Source: Plantago major
Taxonomy: Eukaryota > Streptophyta > Magnoliopsida > Lamiales > Plantaginaceae
Assembly: GCA_026545765.1 (NCBI GenBank)
Contig: CM048843.1
Location: 3,968,001 to 4,032,000, forward strand
DNA length: 64,000 nucleotides
Direction: 5' to 3'
Shown: piece after piece, positions 22,978 through 33,205 of the stretch
Position numbering within the stretch: the first letter of the stretch is position 1
Layout of the letters: each line of letters begins with the position of its first letter
Position numbers and translations under genes: made by a program
Notes under the pieces: generated by a model
Database searches by the model: none
The model's input: only the letters and a program-made list of their open reading frames with translations
What the model was told of the DNA's origin: nothing

Positions 22978-25311
22978 TGTGACACCCCAGATTTTGACGT
23001 ACTTTAGTATTTTTGTCCTTACATGCTTTTACTTGTGTTAGTGTATTTGTATGAAAATATATTTGAATTATTTTAATTTGATTTTGTTATTGTTTTAGAT
23101 GTTTATTATTTGTTTTAAAAGTCTATGTAACTTGTCAATTTGTAAAATGTGTGGTCATTTATTTTGTACTATTTTAAACAAGAGAAATTATTTTTGGTGT
23201 ATTTTTCCTACTTAAAAATGTGATTATTTTATCCTTTAATTTGTTGGTGCAATTATTTTAAAATAATTGGAATGACCTCTCTTAAATTTATCTTTATGAA
23301 TGATTAATGTGCCAAGACTTCTTTTTAATTGTCTAGCTTAATTCAATACTTTATTTGTTTGCTTTGAATGATGTATAGTGTGAAGAGTGCCATGTTAATT
23401 ATATATTTTAATGTATGTCATTATTTGTATGGCTTGATTAGATTTAATGATTAACTTCAATTGCCTTCATGTGAGTTCATTATGTGTTATATTAATAGTA
23501 GTTAAGTTACAAGAAGTCTAAGAGTCTCTTTTTAATTATTTTATTTAAATGTATGTGCTTTATTGATGATTTATGTGAAGAGTCACTTTTGAATTATGCA
23601 ATTTACATGCATGTCTTTATATGTGTGTGGCTCTCTTAATGTTTAGAAATTAAAGTGTTAGTTTATATTCATATATTTCAAAATACAAGAGTTTGGTAAC
23701 TTGAGGTTTCTTTAATGAATAAAATATTTTATTTCTTTTCATGTTACGGTACGAAAGGTCGCTTGTAATGTCGAATGTTACATGCTATGTTTTGATCAAC
23801 GTTCTGATTTTCTTTTCGTTTCTCTTTTATGTTACTTATGCATGTCTAAGTGTAATATTGCCTATGCATGTTCAATATTTTAAGTTTAATTGTTGCATAT
23901 GCATGTGTAATTGTGAGTTCAATTTAATTGCTCTAAGTGTTGCATTTTTGGTGTGTCACATTTTATTTTTGTGTACAAATGACCTATGTGATACCAAAAA
24001 CGTTTTTGAACCTTTTCCTAACTAAAATATGATCATTTATCATTAGTTATTGTGTTTAAATGTTTGGAAAAGAAATTGATTGGCCTATCTTATGTTGGCA
24101 CTTTTATTGTTGGTTTTATCATGAGTTTTAAGTGCAATTTAAGCCATTTAATTAATTGCCATTTATTTTTAGCTCTTCAACCCTTTCACCTTCCCTAAAT
24201 CCACCGTATAAATACCCTTTTTTTCCAGCCCACATTTGTCTAAAAATGTTTTGGGCATTTTCTTCAAAAAGATCTTCAAGTACTATTGTCTTTTTCTTTC
24301 AAGTTTGTAGCTTGTTCTTCTTGCAAATATTTTCATGGTTCTTGCTCTTCCTAACCTTCAATTGTGAGTGTTCTACAAAACTATATATATGTATTATTTT
24401 CAAAACCTGGAAGGTATTTTAATATGTTTTCAACTTATATATAAGTAATGCATGTTTTCCAAAACGCATGTTCTATTGCATAAAACCAAATCACAAAAGA
24501 GTTTTAGCATGCTTCCACTGATTTTGAAAGATATGTATATTTTTATATATATGATTGTTATTTTGTTTTGATTGACGGTTCAAGAAAGATACGTACATTT
24601 GGTTCAGGTTAATTGGCTTGTAGTTTGGTGGGTTATTGTCAGCGAGCTACTTGTCGGTTTCCTTTGCCCATTCCCTTTAAATCGAGTGATAGAAGCCTTC
24701 ACTGATTTAGTTGGGTCGTAGAATTCTACCCCTGTACCATGGCAGGGTCCTGACTGGATAGTTTGATCGACTATCAGGGAGACATAAAGCATGTTTTACT
24801 GTGGGGTTATAAGGAGCGGCATGAAATAATGTTTTTCTAAAAAGTACATGTTATTGAAAGTATTTTGAATTTTAAGTTCTTGTTTTTTTTTTATTGTTAT
24901 GATTTTAATGAAAACTTCTCACGAAAATCTTTGAACACTCATTGAGGTTTTTCTCACACTTGTTTTATTCCCTTCCTTGTAGGTGAGATGGCGGTGAAGA
25001 ATGAACGACCGATAAACTCAGCAAACTAAGTGTGTAGTTGGGGTTTGGGATTTTTGTCAATGAAAATAATGTTCTTTTGTGTATTTCAAAAACTCATGTC
25101 ATTTCTTGTTATATTGTGTATCTTTTAAAGATAAGAATGTTGAAAATCTTGTGGTTTTGTTTGCTGAATAAAATATATTTTTATTCTAGCAACTTCAAAC
25201 GAAAGTTTATCTATAACTTCCCATGTTTCACTAAACGTTTCGGCACTGCTTTCGCCCGACGTCCCGATTGAAATTCACTCATTTTAAAAACTCAAAAGTC
25301 GGGGCATTACA
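22978..25311. mobile_element. Solo LTR of a large gypsy-type retrotransposon
   Basis: The 2334-bp segment begins TGTGACACCCC and ends GGGGCATTACA, the TG...CA boundaries with the CCCC/GGGG near-terminal pattern seen in large plant Ty3/gypsy LTRs. A perfect 5-bp target duplication AAATT flanks it (22973-22977 and 25312-25316). A TATA-like TATAAATACCC near 24207 would be the LTR promoter on the plus strand. No internal coding region, primer-binding site or second LTR is present, so it is the product of LTR-LTR recombination. Lineage is not assigned with certainty. Confidence 0.85.
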
Positions 25312-25316
25312 AAATT

Positions 25317-25984
25317 GAATTACAAACTTGGTGAAATTTTGTGAATTATTATACTACTTTGAATTTGAATACTCATTTCAATTTCGACTTCCCAATTTAC
25401 TTATTTGATTGTCGCAATTTAAACTTCCAAGACTATAAATATAAAATATTTATTTAGTTGGGCAGAGGTAATTTTTTAAGATGACAATGTTCAAGTATAT
25501 ATAGTCGTAACATGGGATCAAATTTACCGGAAATGGACTGGAAACTTTTGAAAGTCATATCGTTTCTTCAATTTTATTCCCACTCTAGTAAAATCTGAAG
25601 TATCTATAATTTTTCTATAATCATGTGTTAGTGGATGCTGGTATAGGCTGACTATTAGTATTTCTTATACGCGTTTTGGAAATTATTATAGTTTGTTAAG
25701 CATAGTCCAATCTATGAGATTACTTACTACCTAACTATTATTCGGTGAAGTCATCAGTCAGCTACTGGTCCAAGAAACCTGATATATTTGGACATGTCGA
25801 TAATACATTATTATTTCAAACTTAATTGATGAATTTGCGCAGGAAAATAAGTATTGCTTGACTGTGAAAGGAACCTATGACGGCACCATAACGGTGCCAA
25901 AATTTGTTCGATGGTGACTAATACTAATATTAAAGTTAGTTAGGAAGTAATCACATTTTCAAATTACGATATTAATAACACATA
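25317..25984. other. Intergenic DNA between solo LTR and mariner element
   Basis: Non-coding, AT-rich. No repeats or genes recognised. Confidence 0.4.
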
Positions 25985-26344
25985 CTCCCTCCGTCCGTCC
26001 CGAGGAATTAGACACGTATTCCTTTTATGGACGTCTCACGAAACTAGTATCCAAAAATAGCAAAAAAGTACCTCCACTAACTAATTTAATATTCATATTA
26101 TACTCATTTATTTACTAAAATACCATTTATCTCCCAACTTAAATTTGTGGGCCATATACAACTAAACCCAATTAACACCAAACCCAATCCAATTAATCTA
26201 ATTACTCCCTCCAGATTAATTGCACCCAAACGGCCAAACCCAACAACCACCTTAAATTCAATCCAACCATCTCCTTCATATACTCAATCTCAAAAACCCT
26301 AATCCCTCTTTGTCTTCAACCCACCTCGCCGTCAGAGACCAAAA

Positions 26345-27425
26345 ATGGTGGATCCGACCACTTTTCACCATCCCCTTTATCTTCCTTCTATACCGATGGA
26401 ACCCACCGCACTTACGTGGCCTGATTCCGACAGCTTTCCGGCTCCAATCGACGGAGAAGATTCAAAATTGACCATGACGGGACCGGAACCCTTGCCGGCT
26501 CCCGACAGCATCCCAGCTCCGATCGACGATGTTGATGATGATGTTTTCTCATATGGATCGGGATTGAGCTTCCCACCACACTTTCCACCACAGGTAATTC
26601 TCTATATGTAGCTTTCCCATGTTGTTTGTTTTTTTTTTTGCTAACTCTAACTGTTGAAATTCAATGTGAAGTTCCATGTGATGGAGTCAGAAATTTATAC
26701 AAATTCAACAAAGTATGAGACTTGTTCAGGTTCGATTTCTTACTTCAGTTGGTGTTTTTCTTTCTTTCTGTTAGAAGAGCTCAATTCTCCTTTTTTGGAG
26801 ATTTTTATTTCAAGGGTTTGTTTCAATTTCTTCATTTTCGATTCCGATTGATGTTAATTTTCTCTTTTTGGATGGTTTATGTGAGGCTATGAAGTGTAAC
26901 ATCAAGTCAACAGTCTATTGGCCTCATTGATGAACAAATTTTGAAAAGAATTTTCAGGAATGATGGCCTGACAGTGAGGGATTATAAGCAAGAGAAAAAT
27001 TAGATTACCTAATTGGTTTCTAACTCATGGGTGGTGACAATAAAAAATACAATTACTTTAATTGTATGTCTTGATACATGTAAATTTTGTACTACTGGTT
27101 TTAGACTATCATAAAAACTTAAAGAAGGAAACTTATGTTTAAGTTTTGGCTTGACAAAATGTTAGACCTCGTTGTGCCTTGTATAGCACACTGAGGATTT
27201 TTAACAACAAATTTTGAGGCCAACATAATTGTTCTCATGCTCCCACATATCATCTTTTTTCCTTAACTTTCTCACATTCCATATGAGAATTACGTTCGGA
27301 AGATGATGGATGATGAATCTCCAGAGAGCAAACGGTGGGTCAAGAAAATGGTTGCTATGTATTTGCCGGCTGTTCGTAATAAGCCAGAATATAAGGCTGA
27401 TTTTACTCACTGGATTAGCTTACTT
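26345..27425 (+). other. Gene-like cargo inside the mariner element, unrecognised
   Basis: An ATG at 26345 follows a leader that looks like a plant 5' UTR (AAAACCCTAATCCCTC). It opens an 83-residue proline- and aspartate-rich stretch (for example FPAPIDGEDSK and IPAPIDDVDDDVFSYG), which ends at a good donor, CCACAG/GTAATT, near 26594. About 690 bases further, 27282-27425 encodes a charged segment (VRKMMDDESPESKRW, then MVAMYLPAVRN) that stops soon after. Together they resemble two exons of a host gene fragment. I do not recognise the protein. It runs opposite to the transposase. Whether it is transcribed is unknown. Confidence 0.35.
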
Positions 27426-27464
27426 TGATTCAAGGTTATTCCCTCCTATCTTACTCTACATTAT

Positions 27465-27703
27465 ATGTGTATTTGCCCTTGCCGGGATTATATTTGTGTT
27501 TCCCTTGTGGGGATTATACTTGCGTTTCCCTTGCCGGGATTATATGTGTATTTTTCCTTGCCGGGATTCTATTTGTATTTGCCCTTGACGGGATTCTTTT
27601 TGTGTCTTTGTTCCAGGAATTAGGGTTCTGAAGGATGAACCGGATTTTGATTTATTTTATCTATTCCCTTGACGGGATAATATGTGTGTTGCCCTTATCG
27701 GCT
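27465..27703. repeat. Minisatellite of 26-27 bp units
   Basis: Units containing CCCTTGCCGGGATT start near 27476, 27502, 27528, 27554 and 27582. Two further diverged copies lie near 27666 and 27692. The period is 26-27 bases. It lies inside the mariner element, downstream of the cargo. Confidence 0.85.
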
Positions 27704-27920
27704 TTTTTTTTTTTGTTTAAAATCTAAATACACCATTTCAACACTTATCCATAACTAAAATTCATAGAGCAAAAGATTTTTGTGTTGGTTTACATTTGAA
27801 ACAAGTCACATGTACCATTGCATTCATGGATACATGTTTCTTTGTAAACCTAATCTTCCCGAATATACAAAAAAAAGACTGGTTTATCAAAATAGCCAAC
27901 AAAACACTTCCCAATTTATA

Positions 27921-29182
27921 TTAGTAACCAAGGCTTGTCATCAACCCTCTTTCTCCATATATGTCTTCTGTTGCTTCTCCAGCATCCACTAGATACTGGA
28001 TGCATTCTCTAACCAAAGATTCATCTACTTCCAAATTCAATGGAAGTCTCCCCTCTCTTAGTAGCTTGTTCTTTCCCATGTGTGGAAGTTTGAATGCATT
28101 TGACCCCCTGACCTTCATTATCTCCACCAAAGTGCATTGTAAACTTAGGAATACGTTGTTGAGTGTTTGTGCTTCCAGCTTTGTAAAAGCATCTGCATCA
28201 ACCAATTGTGAAACATTGTATGAAGCTGATTCTGTTTGTAGTGATTGTATTGCTCTAAACCACCCCAAGTCATTAACATTAGTATAAGGAGAATTTGCTG
28301 GTTGGCATATGAGTTGAATGTTAAATCCATCTGAAGTAGCAGATGGATTAGGCAATCCTTGATCACTTCTTTTGTAATCGATTCTATTGGTTTCAACTCC
28401 ATAGTACCTTTAGGTCTGTTCTTGCTGGCCCTCCTTGCCGGTTCTTTGTATGTGAAAGGAAACATGCCTACTTTGCCATAAAAAATCAGTTCACCATTAC
28501 TATCATAGATAGGTCTACCTACTGCACACATGAACATAACTTTCGTGATGAATCTCTTGCTTTTGCAAGTTCTGTGTGGATCTTGTTCGTCGGGCGTCAA
28601 GTAGTAACGTTGTGTTGTACTTGTAATGTAAAACCACTTTTCATCTATATGTATCACATTATGCATGCTCTTAAACTGGATGCAACTAAGGGTAGGCAAG
28701 AATTCCAATGCACCTAAATTGAACTTCAACCTTAGTAGCATGTTTGCACTTGTCAGATGTGGTTTGATTGCATTCGAATGAGCCCTGAGTTTTCCAGATT
28801 TCACCCACCTACCAATTGAAGATTTGCTAACCTTCACACCTGATTTGTCGCTGAGTGATGTTGCCAACTTCTTTATGGTACTTCTTTCGTCAACTGGTAT
28901 ACTATCAACATTCTCGATAGTAATTTCATGCTTCTTTTGTCTTGTGCTGTTGTATTTTCTTGTTGTCAGGTAAACTAGAGTACCTTCAAGAATGCACCTT
29001 TTTGTCTCCCTCCAAATTCTGGCAACAACACTCTGGCTGATTCCATGAAGAGCAACAGCCTCCTTAATCTTTCCTCGTTCGAGCACACCATTACTCCTAT
29101 TCATCAGCAGCCATTGAGCTATTTTGTTGCGATCCTCATTGGTGATGTCTTTCGCTCATGTACGCCTTCCAAGAGTGTTCAT
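27921..29182 (-). pseudogene. Plant mariner transposase, defective
   Basis: Translation on the minus strand gives an N-terminal helix-turn-helix (KEAVALHGISQSVVARIW, a second HTH near SIGRWVKSGKLRAHS) and the catalytic domain with the first Asp in VIHIDEKWFY. After IKDCLI the frame breaks. The next frame resumes at ATSDGFNIQLICQPANSP and contains the third catalytic Asp in NVNDLGWFRAIQSLQ, then the family's C-terminal LPHMGKNKLL. The roughly 35-40 residues that should lie between, including the second catalytic Asp, are missing (junction near 28345-28360). An in-frame TGA at 29156-29158 also lies eight codons after the likely start (29182). The element cannot make an active DD39D transposase. 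Confidence 0.85.
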
Positions 29183-29584
29183 AATTTATGTTTTGTAGGT
29201 TTTGTAATTGATGTTGTGCATTTAATGAACTGTCTGAATGTATTTATACTTAGGAGGCAATTTTAAAATTATCCTTGGGAGGGAACCAAATTTCAGATGT
29301 AAATTTTTTATTTTGGTGGGAAACTTTAATTTGGAGGGAATTAAGTTGTTCTGTTCTGCTTTTTTGCTGTGACTGAAATGTGAACAGTGAATTGTACTGT
29401 GACATGAATAGTGCTGTGTGAATAGTGAATTTGGAGGCAGTTGTTAAAATTAATCACACAAGCTAACAATCAGATTACAATTAATCCAAATCTCAAGTGA
29501 GGGCCACAATAATAATAAACAATTGACTGCATTAAAAACAGCGCCGAAAAGTTTTCTGTCTAATTCCTCGGGACGGAGGGAGTA

Positions 29585-31249
29585 TTTAATTACCCCGTTT
29601 CAAGAAAAAAACATATTTAATTACTAAATACAAATCATCAAATCTTTCAATTATAATTTATAAATATTACATGTTCAAGTTCAACAATAAAAGTAATGTA
29701 TGAATAATGCATGTATATGAAACACACAATGGTTAAAAGTGAAAATCTAATTGTAACATTTATAATTAAACATAGGCGGCTAATCTCCATATATCTCTAA
29801 AAAAAATACACGCTTCTCTTGACAGATTGTATATTGAGAATAACTTTTCATAACTTATCATAATAGTTCAGATAAAGTAGTTTGCACTATACTACTATAG
29901 ATACAAAGATTAGTTAAATATTCAAGTGATCACAATCTTCACTCGTCTCGTCGAACTCTGTATACCAAAAGTCCTAGAAAAATCACATTCACGAGTCAAA
30001 GGCCCTTTTATTTTCTTATTTTGGTCCACTAAAATTTATTAAACATTATTTGAAATCGAGCGTGATAGACGCACTTTTAAATTCTATGAGGTGTTTCGGT
30101 TTAGTTCAAAAGTAAACATGTATGGACAATTAGACATTGATGAAAGTGGACAAGGTCATACAAGTTGCGGACATGTAATGGAGAGTTCATGAGTGTAACC
30201 GTGCCGTCTCATATGGGCTTATGAGCCGGATCCCTTTCAGTATGTGGTTGAGTAGCTAAATTTTTTAAAACAAACTTCTTGGACATGTTCGTTTATCCTT
30301 ATCCTGCATGCACTACGAGTTAAGTAGATCCAAATCAACGGGGATAGTTTAGAGTGCTTGTTAGCTAGGTTCAGATCATGATATGCTCAAGTTATGGTTC
30401 GGATTCACGTTTGTACAAATTTGATCCTAATCTGTAATTAACTATAGTATTTATATTCACGGTATCCAGTATGATCATCCGTGATTCAACAATAACAATA
30501 ATGCACCTCATCAAAGTGTAGATTAAATCGATTTAGAGAAATATGCTCATACTGTGAAGAAATAAAAACCTAAAAGGGGTGAATTAGGCTTAATAAAAAT
30601 TTCCATTTAAAAACTTTTATGACTTTGAATTGAAATGATGAACGAAAGATAAGATGGAAGATGCAAAGTTTCGATCCACGACTTATAGTGGTTCGATCAA
30701 AATTAATGGAAACGTAAACATTTACTTGGCATGCTAAAAAGGGCAAAACGAAAAACTTGTTCCGAGAATAATTTCTACAACACAAAGTTTAACTCAATTT
30801 TCAAAATAATTATAATCCTATTCTCACATGCTATTTTCTCTCTCTTTACTTTGTTAACTAAACCAAAATCTTTAACCAACCAAAACACATTAAAACAATC
30901 AAATAACCTTGGAAAAAACTTAACACATACCATATAACATCCCTATAAAACACTATGTAATTTTAGCTCTATTCCAAACACCATTTTCTATAACTATACC
31001 TTTAACTTGATAATACTCATTAACTACAAAAATTTATAAACTGTTTGGCCCGCAACTTTAACTGATTTCGGATTTTAACAAATGAACAGTAACTAAATTT
31101 TAGTTGAGTTGTGAAAAATTGTGTTTGTGATAGAGTGAAACTTTTATAGGATTTTTAGGGTTGTTATATAGGATGTGGAAGACATAAGCGATATGTATAG
31201 GATGTTTTTATTATTAACTGATGATGCTAAAATTTGATTAAGTAGTAAA
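29585..31249. other. Intergenic DNA
   Basis: AT-rich. Near 30655-30720 a phrase containing ACTTATAGTGGTTCGATC resembles text I associate with LTR retroelement remnants, but I cannot define an element. No coding signal. Confidence 0.35.
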
Positions 31250-31920
31250 GTAGTAGACCTTAAGATATGGCCGAGGCGGGCTTGCTATCCCGGCGCTTTA
31301 GAACTAGTCGAGGTGGGCTTGCTATGCCTTTCCCTTGGTCCTTGTTGAGGGGCTTGGCTATGGTATCTGCAAGGAAGGAGAAGGAAGGGGTTAAACCATT
31401 TAACCGCCTTGCTTTGGACAAGTCGAGTTATGAATCAACAGAACTGTCAAGGGAGTGCCTCGAAAGAGCCCAAATATTGAATGCATACCTACGAATGGCC
31501 CCAATACATGGAGGTATATATAGGAAACCCAAGGGGACAATATCCCATAGTGTCAGGGACCGTGGCCGACTTGTCCCCTGAGAGTTGAGGGTGGGGGTTC
31601 CTAATGCCGTATATCCTCCTGCGAGCTGAGAGCCTCGAGGACTAAGATAGCTCTTACAAGTTAAGGTAATAAGAGTGTTGCGCCCCCCTCGAGCCCATGA
31701 CCCTCGAGGGAGGGATGTCCTTCGGGGACTCCCATAGAGACAGTCCGTTGGCTGTTAAGGTAATGCCGGGTGAATAAGTTGAGGTCACTTCTCAAGAATC
31801 ATGATGCGTCTTGACGGTTTATGGTGCTTTTAGGTAAAGCCCCTCGAGTGGGCTAAGGCCACATCTCAAGGTTCTTGAGACGTCTCGACGGTTTAAGGCG
31901 TTGTTATAAGGATACTCTTC
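31250..31920 (+). mobile_element. GC-rich LTR-like remnant
   Basis: Base composition jumps to GC-rich compared with both flanks. The block contains repeated CCTCGAG and CTCGACGG motifs and a TATA-like GGTATATATAGG near 31515. The 104-codon ORF inside has no recognisable domain. I interpret it as a fragment of a retrotransposon LTR or untranslated region, inserted or retained here. No clear ends or target duplication. Confidence 0.4.
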
Positions 31921-32215
31921 TATTTTCCATATCATTATTTGTTTGATTTTATGTTACTTGATTAGTTTAAGGTTGTTATAATAAATGAAAAAGTAAATTG
32001 AAATAGATGGAGATGTATTTTTTTAATTGAGATGTAAATAGTATGTGAATTAAAAATGAGTAATGTTCGGACTCAATTAAAATCACTACAGAAGTATGAC
32101 ACAAAGTCTAACTAGATTAAAATCGAGTTAGAATTGCATCCAAACACTGTATTAGTAACTTAATTTTTTTTTACTCACGACCAAAGTGTAAAAAACTCTT
32201 TATTTTGTTACCTGA
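31921..32215. other. Intergenic DNA
   Basis: Short AT-rich spacer. Nothing recognised. Confidence 0.4.
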
Positions 32216-32217
32216 TA

Positions 32218-32462
32218 CTCCCTCCATTTCAGAGAAAGTGTTACATTTTGACTTTGATCGGTCAACTGTCTTTGAGTTTGATCACAAATTACTCATAAAT
32301 GATAATAGTAAATAATTTAATAAAATCATATAATAAAAATTTAATTACTAAATTTTCATTATATAATTTTAATAATTTATTTATTAATATCGTTTAAGAA
32401 ATTATCGCATTCGAGATTAATCGCATCAATAAAATGTAACAATTTTTATGAAATGGAGGGAG
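32218..32462. mobile_element. Stowaway MITE
   Basis: The termini CTCCCTCCATTTCAGAGAAA and the inverse of the right end, CTCCCTCCATTTCATAAAAA, form clear inverted repeats. TA lies on both sides (32216-32217 and 32463-32464). It is 245 bp and non-coding. Internal sequence resembles the copies at 10011 and 19957. Confidence 0.93.
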
Positions 32463-32898
32463 TAATTTCCAGATTTGTCGCATGGCGAGCGGTGTGGTAC
32501 TGTAGTGTACTAGCGTTACTTCACCGACACATGTAAGACAACTGACGCCTCTCCACGGGCCCCCATAATCTCATGTGACTCTTCTCCCTCTCTTTATCTT
32601 TTACTAATGGAGTAAAATAATGAGGATTAGGAATTTTAGAGAATTTCTCTATGATCCATGTGCCTTCTTAATTAACAACAACAACTACCATTAATCCAGA
32701 TACAATATGCTACTCTGCAGTACTAATCACCTATCAGATTACCAAGTAAATTCCTTTCTCTATACTATTCCCAAAAAACAACCGAACGTACTATTCAAAA
32801 ATAGATTATTTTTTAAAATCTTTTCCGTCCCTTAATACATTTTCATTTTTAACCGTACAACAAAACTTTTTATACTATAAGCCAAATATATACATTTA

Positions 32899-33030
32899 GC
32901 TCTATTCGTTTGAATAAAACTGAACTGAATTGTAGTATAAAAAATAACTAAGCAGATCTGAACTGAACTGAACTGAAATGAATGTGAACTGAACTGAAAT
33001 TAATGAGTTTTCAGATAAAAAGAACAAATC
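32899..33030. mobile_element. Short MITE with GAACT pentamer interior
   Basis: It starts GCTCTATTCGTTTGAATAAA and ends GAGTTTTCAGATAAAAAGAA followed by CAAATCC, imperfect inverted repeats of the same family as the element at 22605-22746. The interior carries repeated CTGAA/GAACT pentamers and the shared phrase TAGTATAAAA(A)ATAACTAAGC. Confidence 0.5.
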
Positions 33031-33205
33031 CTTACTATAACTAAATACATTTACTTTATTTAACGGATGAATGGTCACTTTAACGCAACGTCAATGAAAT
33101 TTTTCGGAATGGGGCGTATTCTATAAGCGCATTAGCATCTCCAAATTTTTTCTAACTATTTCAATATTCTGAACACCATGGAACGTTCAATTAATAACCG
33201 TATGA

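Larger units (their letters stand above)
25985..29582 (-). mobile_element. Mariner-like element (MLE) with Stowaway-type ends, 3.6 kb
   Basis: The left end CTCCCTCCGTCCGTCCCGAG and the right end, read inward, CTCCCTCCGTCCCGAGGAAT are inverted repeats of about 28 bases continuing through AATTAGACA. The left has four extra bases. TA flanks both sides (25983-25984 and 29583-29584). A plant mariner transposase lies on the minus strand near the right end. The left 1.7 kb holds plus-strand gene-like sequence and a minisatellite. The ends match those of Stowaway MITEs, so elements like this are the likely source of transposase for that family. Confidence 0.88.

Noticed and set aside
22978..25311. 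Complete retrotransposon or host gene in this interval
   Set aside because: Only LTR-like sequence with terminal TG...CA and a target duplication. The ORFs inside (for example 23741-24025) are AT-rich and without domains.
31267..31581. Protein-coding gene in the GC-rich island
   Set aside because: The open frame follows from the high GC content. No domain, no conserved start context, and LTR-like features nearby.
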